In this document: positions 37,064-46,094 of the stretch, in pieces
Numbering within the stretch: position 1 is the stretch's first letter
Layout: the number at the start of each line of letters is the position of its first letter
Source: Rhizobium sp. ICMP 5592
GTDB taxonomy: Bacteria > Pseudomonadota > Alphaproteobacteria > Rhizobiales > Rhizobiaceae
Direction: 5' to 3'
Assembly: GCF_009498525.1 (NCBI RefSeq)
Contig: NZ_QSNT01000002.1
Location: 1,302,001-1,366,000 of the forward strand
DNA: 64,000 nt
Position numbers and translations under genes: made by a program
The notes under the pieces: model-generated
Database searches by the model: none
Told to the model about the DNA's origin: nothing
What the model saw: only the letters and a program-made list of their open reading frames with translations

Positions 37064-38425
37064 TTAGTGGCTGCCCTTTTTTGCTGCCTTGATGGCCAGG
37101 GCTCTTTCCCGGATGACCTTGGCGCGGCCGGGTTTCACCTCCTGGCGCCCACGCCCGAAGGCAAGCGCGTCGGCGGGAACGTCCTCGGTGATCACGCTGC
37201 CGGAGGCGACATAGGCATTGTCGCCGATGCGGACCGGCGCCACCAATGAGGAGTTGGAGCCGATGAAGCTGTTGGCGCCGATATGGGTCTCGTGTTTGTT
37301 GACCCCATCATAATTGCAGGTGATCGTGCCCGCACCGATATTGCTGCCGGCGCCGATCGTGGCGTCGCCGATATAGGTCAAATGATTGACCTTGGCGCCC
37401 TCGCCGATCTTGCCGTTCTTCACTTCGCAGAAGTTGCCGACCTTCGAGCCATCGGCAAGATCCGCGCCGGGGCGCAGACGCGCGAATGGGCCGACCGTGG
37501 CGGTGCCGCTGACATGAGCGCCTTCGATATGCGAAAAAGCGTGGATGACCGCGCCACCGTCGACGACCGCGCCGGGACCGAAGACGACGTTCGGCTCGAT
37601 CAGCGCGTCCTGGCCGATCACCGTATCATAGGCGAGGAACACCGTTTCCGGTGCGATCATCGTGACACCCGAAAGCATCAGCTCATGACGGCGGCGCTCC
37701 TGCCAGAGGCGTTCGATGAATGCGAGTTCGGCGCGGTTGTTGCAGCCGGTCATTTCCACTTCCGGCGCATCGACGGCAACGGCACGGCCGCCGAGCGAGC
37801 GGGCGATTTCGACAAGGTCCGTCAGATAATATTCGCCCTTGGCGTTGCTGTTGCCGATGCGGTCGAGCAGATCGAGTGCCTTGCGGCCATTGATCGCCAT
37901 CAGGCCGCTGTTGCACCAGGTCACCGTCAGCTCGGCATCGGTCGCGTCCTTTGCCTCGCGGATGGCGATCAGTTCACCGTCCTTGACCAGCAGCCGGCCA
38001 TAGGCATTCGGATTTTCCGTGTGAAAACCGATGACGACGATATCGTTGCCGTCGGCAAGTCCCTTTCGCGCAGCGCGCAGCGGGACGTCGGTGAGCAGCG
38101 GCACATCGCCGTAAGCGACGATGATATCGTCATAACCCCGAGCGATCGCCTCACGCGCGGCCAGCACGGCATGGCCGGTCCCCAAACGCTCCTTCTGCAG
38201 ATAGGCTTCGACCTTGATCCCGCCGATATCAGCGGCGGCGGCGACCTCGTCCGCGTTGCGGCCGACGACGAGGGCGGCGGCGGAAATATCGGTCCTGGCG
38301 ATCGCTTCCATCACATGCGCGATCATCGCACGACCGGCGACCGGATGCAGCACCTTGGAGACCGACGACTTCATGCGGGTGCTGTCACCGGCGGCGAGGA
38401 TGATGGCGAGGCAGGTGCGTTCCAT
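37064..38425 (-). CDS. glmU: bifunctional GlmU: GlcN-1-P acetyltransferase / GlcNAc-1-P uridyltransferase
   Basis: A 453-residue enzyme that acetylates glucosamine-1-phosphate and then couples it to UTP. The N-terminal uridyltransferase domain begins [15 protein letters not shown] (the usual LAAGxGTRM, with Asp-Ser variation). The C-terminal left-handed beta-helix with hexapeptide repeats runs from about residue 250 ([35 protein letters not shown]). The start ATG at 38425 matches the family; the extra 20 upstream codons do not. Upstream of glmS on the same strand. Confidence 0.97.
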   Translation of the reverse strand: MERTCLAIILAAGDSTRMKSSVSKVLHPVAGRAMIAHVMEAIARTDISAAALVVGRNADEVAAAADIGGIKVEAYLQKERLGTGHAVLAAREAIARGYDDIIVAYGDVPLLTDVPLRAARKGLADGNDIVVIGFHTENPNAYGRLLVKDGELIAIREAKDATDAELTVTWCNSGLMAINGRKALDLLDRIGNSNAKGEYYLTDLVEIARSLGGRAVAVDAPEVEMTGCNNRAELAFIERLWQERRRHELMLSGVTMIAPETVFLAYDTVIGQDALIEPNVVFGPGAVVDGGAVIHAFSHIEGAHVSGTATVGPFARLRPGADLADGSKVGNFCEVKNGKIGEGAKVNHLTYIGDATIGAGSNIGAGTITCNYDGVNKHETHIGANSFIGSNSSLVAPVRIGDNAYVASGSVITEDVPADALAFGRGRQEVKPGRAKVIRERALAIKAAKKGSH

Positions 38426-38525
38426 TTCAAGCTCCGAAAGATACGACTCGGCGAGGCCTATGCAGGCTTCGTCTCCTCTTAGCAACTAGTTAAATGGGGA
38501 ACTACGGCGAATTTAGATATGGGAC

Positions 38526-39272
38526 TCAGGCATCCGCAAGCGCCGAAAAGGCTTCCAGCACATGCTGGCGACCGTCGAAAATGACGAACTCCATCGCTTT
38601 ATACGCTGTCTGTCCATCACGAGCCGCGATGGCGTCGACAATGGCCATATGCGTATCGGCAATATTGGCAAAGCCATTGCTGGAGGGAGGCGCGCTCATG
38701 CGGAACATGCCGACCAACGCGGCCTCGATCAGGCCACCGAGCGAACGCATGAAGGGATTATGGGATGCTTCGGTGACCGCCAGGTGAAAATGAAGGTCGG
38801 CAAGCGCGAGGCTATCCGCCGTATGTTCCGGCGCGGCCATTGCCAGCGCCAGCCGTCGCAGCAATTCAACTTCTTCTGCTCCGGCCCGCTCCGCGACGAG
38901 ACTGGCGGCAAACGGCTCGAAGGCCAGGCGGATATCATAGAGGTGAAGCAGGAACTCTTCGTTCACGCCACTTTCGAAGTGCCAGGTCAGCACTTCGTTG
39001 TCGAACATGTTCCAGTGGATTCTCTCGGTGACGCGCGTGCCCACCCTGGCGCGCGGGACGACCAGTCCTTTCGCCGCCAGCGTCTTCATGCTCTCGCGCA
39101 GAACCGTACGTGATACCTTGAACCGTTGCAGGAGATCGCTATCACCCGGGAGGATGCCGCCGATGGGAAAGACGCCCGACACAATTGCCTTGCCGAGATC
39201 ATCGACAACCTGAGCATGGCTCGTTCGTGATTTTCCTTGGCCTTTCCGTGTCTCAAGCAATCTGCTGCGCAA
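38526..39272 (-). CDS. FadR-subfamily GntR transcriptional regulator
   Basis: A 248-residue regulator with a winged HTH at about residues 18-85 (GDSDLLQRFKVSRTVLRESM, GLVVPRARVGTRV) and an all-helical FCD effector domain (FHLAVTEASHNPFM, metal-binding His type). The start is a TTG at 39272, supported by AAGGGAAGGA 8 bases upstream; no ATG lies near. It follows the ytf sugar permease genes after 16 bases, so it is the last gene of the operon and its likely local regulator, perhaps responding to the transported sugar or a derived acid. Confidence 0.9.
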   Translation of the reverse strand: MRSRLLETRKGQGKSRTSHAQVVDDLGKAIVSGVFPIGGILPGDSDLLQRFKVSRTVLRESMKTLAAKGLVVPRARVGTRVTERIHWNMFDNEVLTWHFESGVNEEFLLHLYDIRLAFEPFAASLVAERAGAEEVELLRRLALAMAAPEHTADSLALADLHFHLAVTEASHNPFMRSLGGLIEAALVGMFRMSAPPSSNGFANIADTHMAIVDAIAARDGQTAYKAMEFVIFDGRQHVLEAFSALADA

Positions 39273-39288
39273 CCGCTCTGTCCTTCCC

Positions 39289-40257
39289 TTAGGCGTAACG
39301 TCGGTTGAAACGGGAAAGCAACAGAAGCCCCTTCTGCATCAAAATAAACGCAAAAAGCAGCAGCCCGATCAAGATCTTCGTCCACCAGCTGGAAAGTGTT
39401 CCGTCAAAGGTGATGTACGTCTGGATCAAGCCCTGTATGAGAATCCCGATCAGAGTCCCCCCGACGAACCCTGCTCCCCCCGTCAACAATGTTCCGCCTA
39501 TAACCACCGCGGCGATGGCGTCGAGTTCAACACCGACCGTGGCAAGCGAATATCCGGCGGATGTATAGAGCGAAAAAACGATTCCGGATAGGCCGGCCAG
39601 AAAGCCCGACAAAGCATAGATCTGCATCGTCGTGCGCGCGACCGGAACGCCCATCAACTGCGCCGTCTGCACGCCGCCGCCCAGCGCATAGACGTTGGCG
39701 CCAAAGCGGGTGCGATGCGCCAGCAAGATGCCCGCGGCAAAGACGATGAGCATCACCGCTCCGATTACCGTCAGGCGGCCGCCGCCCGGCAGCAACAGAT
39801 ACATATCGCTGAGCTGCGAATAGAAATCATGGCTGATCGGGATACTGTCGATCGATAGGACAAAAGCGATACCGCGCGCGAGAAACATCCCCGCCAGCGT
39901 GACGATGAAGGGCGGCATGGCGAGATAGTGGATGATCGCGCCCATGCCCGCGCCAAAGGCCGTCGTGATCACAAGGACAATTGCGAAGGCGACCAGCGGA
40001 TGGATCGAGGTATCGCGCAGGACGATTGCCAGGAAAACGCCGGTAAAGGCGATGACCGAGCCGATCGACAGGTCTATGCCGCCGGAGATGATCACGAAAG
40101 TCATGCCGACGGCGGCTATCCCAAGAAACGCATTGTCCGTCAGCAGGTTACCAACAACTCTTGTCGACAGCATGGTCGGATACTGCAAAGCGCAGCCGGT
40201 ATAGGCGAGGATGAAAATGACGATCGTCGCAAGCAGCGGGAGATATTTCGAATTCAC
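39289..40257 (-). CDS. yjfF: sugar ABC transporter permease (YjfF-like)
   Basis: A 322-residue inner-membrane permease of the BPD_transp_2/ribose-type family, with about eight to ten hydrophobic segments and the conserved cytoplasmic-loop block AIAAVVIGGTLLTGGAGFVG near residue 247. It is the second of two permeases; its ATG overlaps the stop of the first by four bases. With the YtfQ-type binding protein and YtfR-type ATPase upstream it forms a complete importer of the E. coli galactofuranose class. Assignment to yjfF rests on order and on the strong YtfQ match. Confidence 0.88.
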   Translation of the reverse strand: MNSKYLPLLATIVIFILAYTGCALQYPTMLSTRVVGNLLTDNAFLGIAAVGMTFVIISGGIDLSIGSVIAFTGVFLAIVLRDTSIHPLVAFAIVLVITTAFGAGMGAIIHYLAMPPFIVTLAGMFLARGIAFVLSIDSIPISHDFYSQLSDMYLLLPGGGRLTVIGAVMLIVFAAGILLAHRTRFGANVYALGGGVQTAQLMGVPVARTTMQIYALSGFLAGLSGIVFSLYTSAGYSLATVGVELDAIAAVVIGGTLLTGGAGFVGGTLIGILIQGLIQTYITFDGTLSSWWTKILIGLLLFAFILMQKGLLLLSRFNRRYA

Positions 40258-41282
40258 TTTGCCTGCTCCTCATGGATCATCTGCGCCTCACCACGCCGCC
40301 GCCACAGGAACGTCGTGACGGACTGAAGGGCCGGAGACTGGATGACAAGGATGATGATGACGATGACGGCCTTGATCACCAGATTGAACTCCGGTGGGAA
40401 GCCGGACAAAAGGATGCCCGTATTGACCGACTGGATGATCATCGCGCCGATCAACGAGCCGACAATGCTGAAGCGGCCGCCGAGAAGGGAATTGCCGCCG
40501 ACGACCACGGCCAGGATTGCGTCCAGCTCAAGCCAGAGCCCGGCATTGTTGGCATCCGCGCCCTTGATATCGGCGGAAACGATGATGCCGGCGATGGAGG
40601 CGCAAAGACCGCTGAGCGCATAGACGGCAATCAACAGTATGGGCGTCTGGATGCCGGACAGCGTGCTGGCGCGGCGGTTGATCCCGATGGCCTCGACCAA
40701 CATGCCGAGCGCGGTGCGCCTGACGAGCAGGATGACCGCGAGCCCCACCACCAGCCAGACGACGACAGGCATCGGCAACCAGGCGAAGGACCCGCTACCG
40801 AAGAAGATGAGCCCGTCATTGTTGAAGGTCAGGATAACGCCTTCGGTGATCAACTGCGCGATGCCACGGCCAGCGACCATCAACACCAGCGTCGCGATGA
40901 TCGGTTGAATGCCGAGAACCGCGACCAGAAATCCGTTCCACAAACCGCAGGCGATCCCGACGCCGATAGTCAACAGAAGCGTATAGGCCAGCGAACCTCC
41001 GGTAACGATCGTCGAGGCCGCAACAGCGCCGCAAATTGCGATCACTGCGCCAACCGAGAGATCGATGCCCTTGGTGGCGATGACCAGCGTCATGCCGATC
41101 GCCAGAAGCGCCACCGGCGCACCGCGATTGAGGACATCGATGATGCTGCCGTACAATCGGCCGTTCTGCACTTCCAGATTAAAAAAGTGCGGGAACATAA
41201 TGAAATTCAAAAGAAGAATGGCAGCCAAGGCAATGAGCTGCGGCATCAATCGAAACAAGGATGCCTTGATCTGGGAACTCAT
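40254..41282 (-). CDS. ytfT: sugar ABC transporter permease (YtfT-like)
   Basis: A 342-residue permease of the same family as its neighbour. Blocks seen are GMTLVIATKGIDLSVGAVIA near residue 62 and the loop DAILAVVVGGNSLLGGRFSI near 255. It overlaps both flanking genes by 4 bases (ATGA at each junction), so the ATPase and the two permeases are translated as a coupled set. It forms the membrane heterodimer with the downstream YjfF-like protein. Confidence 0.9.
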   Translation of the reverse strand: MSSQIKASLFRLMPQLIALAAILLLNFIMFPHFFNLEVQNGRLYGSIIDVLNRGAPVALLAIGMTLVIATKGIDLSVGAVIAICGAVAASTIVTGGSLAYTLLLTIGVGIACGLWNGFLVAVLGIQPIIATLVLMVAGRGIAQLITEGVILTFNNDGLIFFGSGSFAWLPMPVVVWLVVGLAVILLVRRTALGMLVEAIGINRRASTLSGIQTPILLIAVYALSGLCASIAGIIVSADIKGADANNAGLWLELDAILAVVVGGNSLLGGRFSIVGSLIGAMIIQSVNTGILLSGFPPEFNLVIKAVIVIIILVIQSPALQSVTTFLWRRRGEAQMIHEEQAK

Positions 41283-42802
41283 GCGTCCTCCCGCTTGCTC
41301 TGCGCCGTGGCGATGGCGTCGACGATATGGCTGGCGGTTATGTCGCTGCCTGTCAGTTCGGCAATATGCTCCCGGTCGCGCAGCACGATGACGCGGGAAC
41401 TATAGGCTACAAGCTCCTCCAGCTCGGAGGAGATTACCACCAGCGACATTCCCTGCCGGCAGAGATCCTCGATCAGCCGAATAATTTCGGCATGCGCGCC
41501 GACATCAATGCCGCGCGTCGGTTCATCGAGAATGAGGAAGCTCGGATTGGTCGCCAGCCAACGCGCCAGGATAGCCTTCTGCTGATTACCGCCGGACAGG
41601 AGCCTGATCGGCTTTTCGCGATCGGTGGTGCGAATATCCAGCGCCTTGATGTAGCGGTCAGCGATCGCGTTCTGCTCGCCGCGTGACAGCGGGCGCGCCC
41701 AGCCGCGGCGGGCCTGGAGCGCCATGACGATATTCTCCCGAATGGAAAGATCGCCGATGACACCGTCTGTCTTGCGGTCTTCCGGGCAGAAACCAAAGCC
41801 GTTCTTGATGGCGGCGCGCGGTGACGAAAGGCTTACCGTCTGCGCATCGATCTTCGCCTCGCCGCTGTCGGCGCGCTCGACGCCGAACATGACCTCGGCG
41901 GTCTCGGTGCGCCCGGAGCCGAGCAAGCCGGCAATGCCCACCACCTCGCCGACGCGAACCTCAAGGTCGAAGGGCTTGATCTTGCCGCGTTTGCCGAAAT
42001 TGGTGAAATGGTACTTGGAAGGCCCGCTTTCGCTGACTGCCTCCTTCGCGCCCGCCTCGACTTCGGCGAGTTCGCGGCCCAGCATCATCGCGATCAGGGT
42101 CTGGCGTGACAGACCCTCCGCATCGCGGGTGCCGACCAACCGACCGTTGCGGAGAACGGTTATGCGGTCGCAGATCTCATAGACCTGCTCCAGAAAATGC
42201 GTAATGAAAACAATTCCCAATCCGCGCTGCTTCAGATTTCGGATGATACCGAAAAGCATGGCGACTTCCTGGGTGTCCAAGCTCGCGGTCGGCTCATCGA
42301 GGATGAGGACCTTGCCCGAGAGATCGACGGCGCGCGCGATCGCGATCACCTGCTGGATTGCGACGGAAAAACGATCGAGCTGCCGGGTCACATCGATATC
42401 GATACCGTATTGCGACAACAGATCCTTGGCCATCGCGTTCATCACGCGGGTGCTGATCATGCCGAAGCGCTTCGGCTGCCGGCCGAGAAACAGGTTCTCC
42501 GCAACGCTCAGGTTCGCCAGAAGGTTCACCTCCTGATAGACCGTGCCGATGCCGAGCTTCTGCGCTGCCAGCGTGTCGTGAGGATCGATCTCGGCGCCAT
42601 CGAGAGCAAGGCTGCCAGCGTCGCGGCGATAGGCACCGGTCATGCATTTGATCAGCGTCGATTTCCCGGCGCCGTTTTCGCCGAGAAGCGCATGGACCTC
42701 GCCCCGCCGCAGCGTGAAATCGACATGGTCAAGGGCGGTGGAACCGGGAAAGTATTTGCAGAAACCAGTCGCGGTCAGAAGGCGCTCGACATCGTGAGCC
42801 AT
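41279..42802 (-). CDS. ytfR: sugar ABC transporter ATPase, double ABC domain (YtfR-like)
   Basis: A 507-residue ATPase with two fused nucleotide-binding domains, as in ribose/galactofuranose importers. The first has Walker A LLGENGAGKSTLIK near residue 37 and DEPTASLD near 165. The second is degenerate at Walker A (GIAGLLGSGRTE near 290) but keeps the signature LLSGGNQQKAILARWL and DEPTRGIDVG near 430. This asymmetry is normal for the family. Preceded by two tandem hairpins after the ytfQ gene. Its stop overlaps the ytfT start. Confidence 0.93.
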   Translation of the reverse strand: MAHDVERLLTATGFCKYFPGSTALDHVDFTLRRGEVHALLGENGAGKSTLIKCMTGAYRRDAGSLALDGAEIDPHDTLAAQKLGIGTVYQEVNLLANLSVAENLFLGRQPKRFGMISTRVMNAMAKDLLSQYGIDIDVTRQLDRFSVAIQQVIAIARAVDLSGKVLILDEPTASLDTQEVAMLFGIIRNLKQRGLGIVFITHFLEQVYEICDRITVLRNGRLVGTRDAEGLSRQTLIAMMLGRELAEVEAGAKEAVSESGPSKYHFTNFGKRGKIKPFDLEVRVGEVVGIAGLLGSGRTETAEVMFGVERADSGEAKIDAQTVSLSSPRAAIKNGFGFCPEDRKTDGVIGDLSIRENIVMALQARRGWARPLSRGEQNAIADRYIKALDIRTTDREKPIRLLSGGNQQKAILARWLATNPSFLILDEPTRGIDVGAHAEIIRLIEDLCRQGMSLVVISSELEELVAYSSRVIVLRDREHIAELTGSDITASHIVDAIATAQSKREDA

Positions 42803-42833
42803 GGAGCAAGAATTTCCTTGGATTGAGCGGTAT

Positions 42834-42878
42834 AAAAAACGCGGAACTGCCGTTCGCCTCGCGCATCGGCAATTCCGC
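42834..42878 (-). terminator. second intercistronic hairpin, ytfQ-ytfR
   Basis: Read on the minus strand: 12-bp stem GCGGAATTGCCG / CGGCAGTTCCGC with one wobble, a 14-base loop, then GTTTTTT. It lies 31 bases before the ytfR start. Confidence 0.75.
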
Positions 42879-42882
42879 GCCG

Positions 42883-42916
42883 AAAAACCGCACCGACCGG
42901 TTTCCCGGTCGATGCG
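42883..42916 (-). terminator. first intercistronic hairpin, ytfQ-ytfR
   Basis: Read on the minus strand: 12-bp stem CGCATCGACCGG / CCGGTCGGTGCG with one wobble, a GAAA tetraloop, then GTTTTT. It is 14 bases after the ytfQ stop. With the second hairpin it should cut down readthrough or protect the ytfQ mRNA. Confidence 0.8.
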
Positions 42917-42930
42917 ACCCGTTTTTTAAC

Positions 42931-43893
42931 TCAGTAGCCCAGGTCTTTCTTCGCTTCGTAGACCTTCTCCGGGTCGTCAGCCTGCGTGTACAGCTTGGAC
43001 TCGGTCTGGATCCACTTCGGCGGCTCCTTCTTGGTCTTCAGATAAGCGTCGAGCGCATCGAAGGCGGGACCGGCCATGTTCGGCGTCAATTCCACCGTCG
43101 CGTTCGCTTCGCCCGCCGCCATGGCCTTGAAGAGATCCGGAACCGAATCGATCGACACGGTCAGAATGTCCTTGCCCGGCTTCAGGCCGGCTTCCTTGAT
43201 CGCCTGGATGGCGCCAACGGCCATGTCGTCATTGTGAGCGTAGAGCGCGCAGATATCCTTGCCGCCGTTCTCCGCTTTCAGGAAGCTTTCCATGACTTCC
43301 TTGCCCTTGGCGCGGGTGAAATCACCCGTCTGGCTGCGGACGATCTTCAGGTTGTCGTGACCCTTGATGGCTTCTTCAAAGCCCTTCTTGCGCGCGATCG
43401 CCGGCGAAGAACCCGTGGTGCCCTGGAGCTCGACGATATTGCACTTCTTGTCGCCGACATTCTTCACCAGCCAGTCGCCGGCAACCTTGCCTTCGTGGAT
43501 CTGGTCGGAGGTAACAGCCGTCAGGTAGAGATCCTTCGGCGCGTTGATCGTACGATCCAGCAGGATGACCGGAATCTTGGCTTCCTTTGCTTCCTTCAGA
43601 ACGGAATCCCATCCCGTTTCCACCACCGGTGCCAGCAGAATCGCGTCAACACCCTGGGCGATGAAGGAGCGAATCGCCTTGATCTGGTTTTCCTGCTTCT
43701 GCTGCGCGTCGGCAAACTTGAGATCGATGCCGCGCTTCTTGGCTTCCTGTTTGGTCAGGGTCGTTTCCGCGGCCCGCCAGCCGGATTCCGAGCCGATTTG
43801 CGAGAAGCCGACGACGAGATCCTTTGCCGATGCAGACGTAAACATGCAGGCAGCAAGAATCGTGGCACTCACCAGTGCAGTCTTCAATTTCAT
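42931..43893 (-). CDS. ytfQ: periplasmic sugar-binding protein (YtfQ-like, galactofuranose class)
   Basis: A 320-residue periplasmic binding protein. The ATG at 43893 is preceded by GGGAGGATATT; the signal peptide (hydrophobic residues 5-18) is cleaved near ASA-KD. The mature start LVVGFSQIGSESGWRAAE and later blocks DAQQKQENQIKAIRSF, QTGDFTRAKGKEVMESFLKA, YAHNDDMAVGAIQAIKEAGL and ELTPNMAGPAFDALDAYLK closely follow E. coli YtfQ as I recall it, down to the C-terminal GY. It is first in the operon and followed by two hairpins, so it is probably made in excess. Galactofuranose as ligand is inferred from the homology. Confidence 0.93.
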   Translation of the reverse strand: MKLKTALVSATILAACMFTSASAKDLVVGFSQIGSESGWRAAETTLTKQEAKKRGIDLKFADAQQKQENQIKAIRSFIAQGVDAILLAPVVETGWDSVLKEAKEAKIPVILLDRTINAPKDLYLTAVTSDQIHEGKVAGDWLVKNVGDKKCNIVELQGTTGSSPAIARKKGFEEAIKGHDNLKIVRSQTGDFTRAKGKEVMESFLKAENGGKDICALYAHNDDMAVGAIQAIKEAGLKPGKDILTVSIDSVPDLFKAMAAGEANATVELTPNMAGPAFDALDAYLKTKKEPPKWIQTESKLYTQADDPEKVYEAKKDLGY

Positions 43894-43985
43894 AATATCC
43901 TCCCAATGGGCCATCTCCTGAGGCCATGTAGAAAAAATCATATAGTAATACTTTTGTAAATCGACATTCGTTGATGCAGCGCAAC

Positions 43986-44013
43986 AAAAAAGGGCGCCAT
44001 CAGCGCCCTTTTT
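43986..44013 (-). terminator. terminator of the BMP operon
   Basis: Stem AAAAAGGGCGC / GCGCCCTTTTT with a 5-base loop. It lies 26 bases past the stop of the BMP gene on the minus strand and is nearly symmetrical, so it may also work on the plus strand. Confidence 0.9.
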
Positions 44014-44038
44014 CAACTTTTGCGATTTTCGCCCGCTT

Positions 44039-45124
44039 TTACTTCGAGGCCGGCAACTTGTCGTCGATGCCTTCGATGTAGAAGTTCATGCCGAGCAGCG
44101 TGCCATCATCGGCGCGCTCGCCTGCCTTCAGCCAAACCGTACCGTCCTGCTTGTTGATCGGGCCGGTGAAAGGTGCGAGTTCACCGGACTTGATCTTGGC
44201 TTCGGTCTCCTCGGCCAGCTTCTTCACGTCGTCGGGCATGTTGGTATAGGGCGCCATCGTCAGGATACCGTCCTTCAGGCCGTCAAAGCTCTGTTCGGAC
44301 TTCCAGGTACCGTCGAAAAAGGCGTGAACGCGCTTGATGTAGTAAGCGCCCCAGGTATCCTCGATCGCGGTCAGCTGCGTGTGCGGGCCGGCGGCGATCA
44401 TGTCGGAAGCCTGGCCGAAAGCCTTGATGCCGCGCTGTTCGGCAACCTGCATCGGCGCGGTGGTATCGGTGTGCTGCGTCAGGATATCAACGCCCTGATC
44501 GATCAGCGCCTTGGCGGCGTCGGCTTCCTTGCCTGGATCGAACCAGGTGTTGACCCAGATGACCTTCATCTTGAAGTTCGGGTTGACCGACTTGGCGCCT
44601 GCTTCAAAGCCGTTGATGCCCATCACCACTTCCGGGATCGGGAAGGTGGCGATGTAGCCGGCCGTGCCGGTTTTCGACAGTTTGGCGGCGATGACGCCGC
44701 TGATATAGCGGCCTTCATAGAAGCGCGAATTGTAGGTCGCGACATTGTCGGCCGTCTTGAAGCCGGTGGCATGCTCGAACTTCACCTTCGGGTACTTCTT
44801 GGCGACGGCAATCGTCGGATCCATGAAGCCGAAGGAGGTTGTGAACACCATGGCGCAGCCAGAGCGGGCCAGGCGCTCGATGGCACGTTCGGCGTCCGGG
44901 CCTTCGGGAACGTTTTCGAGGAACGGTGTCTCGATCTTGTCGCCGAATGCTTTTTGTAGCTCCTGGCGGCCCTTGTCATGGGCCTGCGTCCAGCCGCCGT
45001 CGGTCTTCGAGCCGACATAGATGAAGCAGATCTTCGTCTTGGCGGCTGCTTCCGCCGAGGTGGCGGCGCCGATACCGACGATCAGGGCCGCAGTGGCGGC
45101 GAGTGAGAGTGCTAGTTTTTTCAT
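44039..45124 (-). CDS. BMP family ABC transporter substrate-binding protein (nucleoside type)
   Basis: A 361-residue binding protein of the basic-membrane-protein/PnrA family, whose studied members bind purine nucleosides. A signal peptide is at residues 1-27 (cleavage near SAEAA) with no lipobox. Family blocks are CFIYVGSKTDGGWTQAHD, the FTTSFGFMDPTIAVAKKYP segment and a later GINGFEAGAKSVNP. It is last in the operon, 49 bases after the second permease, and is followed by a strong terminator. Ribosome-binding site GGGG. Confidence 0.92.
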   Translation of the reverse strand: MKKLALSLAATAALIVGIGAATSAEAAAKTKICFIYVGSKTDGGWTQAHDKGRQELQKAFGDKIETPFLENVPEGPDAERAIERLARSGCAMVFTTSFGFMDPTIAVAKKYPKVKFEHATGFKTADNVATYNSRFYEGRYISGVIAAKLSKTGTAGYIATFPIPEVVMGINGFEAGAKSVNPNFKMKVIWVNTWFDPGKEADAAKALIDQGVDILTQHTDTTAPMQVAEQRGIKAFGQASDMIAAGPHTQLTAIEDTWGAYYIKRVHAFFDGTWKSEQSFDGLKDGILTMAPYTNMPDDVKKLAEETEAKIKSGELAPFTGPINKQDGTVWLKAGERADDGTLLGMNFYIEGIDDKLPASK

Positions 45125-45173
45125 AGTAACCCCTGTTGGTTGGAAGGTTTCCGATAGCCCGTCTTTTGATTGT

Positions 45174-46094
45174 TCATCGATCCGGCACGAAAGACTTGCC
45201 GAGCGATGCTGGCGTGTTGATCAACGTCGCACGCCGATTTTGAGAGATAATGACCAGGACGACAACCGTGGAAAGATACGGCAGCATCGAGAGAAATTGT
45301 GACGGCACGCCGATACCGAAGGCCTGTGCGTGCAGTTGCAGGATAGTCACGGCGCCGAAGAGATAGCCACCGATGAGGATGCGCCATGGGCGCCAGGACG
45401 CGAAGACGACCAAGGCAAGCGCGATCCAGCCACGGCCGCCGGACATGCTTTCCGTCCATTGCGGCGTGTAGATCAGCGATAGTTGAGCGCCGGCAAGCCC
45501 CGCGCAGGCGCCGCCGAACATGACGGCGAGATAGCGGGTGCGGATGACATTGATGCCGAGCGCGTGCGCCGAGGCGTGATTGTCGCCGATGGAGCGAAGC
45601 TTGAGGCCGGCACGGCTGCGAAACAGGAACCAGTTGACCGCGATCACCAGGATGATCGACAGATAGAAGACGATATCCTGCTTGAACAGCACGGTGCCGA
45701 TATAAGGTATCTGCGACAGGACCGGGATTTCGATCGGCAGCAGGCGAATGCCCGGCACGCCGACATAAGCTTCGCCGATCATGCCGGACACGCCGAGCCC
45801 GAGGATCGTCAACGCGAGGCCGGTCGCCACCTGATTGCTGACCAGCGTCAAGGTCAGAAAGGCGAAAAGCAGCGAAAACAGCGCCCCTGAGGCCACACCG
45901 GCAACAAGACCGAGATAGGGATTGCCGGTGATCTGGGCAGCCACGAAAGCCCCGACCGATCCCATGATCATCATGCCCTCGACGCCAAGATTGAGCACGC
46001 CCGCGCGCTCCGTCACCAGCTCGCCGATAGCAGCGATGACCAGCGGCGTTGCCGCTGTGACGATCGTCAGGAGGACGGCTTCGAAAAAGGTCAT
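45174..46094 (-). CDS. nucleoside-type ABC transporter permease (NupQ-like)
   Basis: A 306-residue permease of the BPD_transp_2 family, with about eight helices. Blocks seen: GELVTERAGVLNLGVEGMMI near residue 25, FRSRAGLKLRSIGDNHASAH near 152 and RGWIALALVVFASWRPWR near 225. Its ATG overlaps the stop of the other permease by 4 bases. It is the smaller of the two permeases of a BMP-type importer. Substrate specificity is inferred from the BMP protein. Confidence 0.9.
   Translation of the reverse strand: MTFFEAVLLTIVTAATPLVIAAIGELVTERAGVLNLGVEGMMIMGSVGAFVAAQITGNPYLGLVAGVASGALFSLLFAFLTLTLVSNQVATGLALTILGLGVSGMIGEAYVGVPGIRLLPIEIPVLSQIPYIGTVLFKQDIVFYLSIILVIAVNWFLFRSRAGLKLRSIGDNHASAHALGINVIRTRYLAVMFGGACAGLAGAQLSLIYTPQWTESMSGGRGWIALALVVFASWRPWRILIGGYLFGAVTILQLHAQAFGIGVPSQFLSMLPYLSTVVVLVIISQNRRATLINTPASLGKSFVPDR

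Noticed and set aside
35015..37249. 744-codon plus-strand frame opposite glmS
   Set aside because: Complementary to glmS over nearly its whole length; no recognisable domain and no ribosome-binding site.
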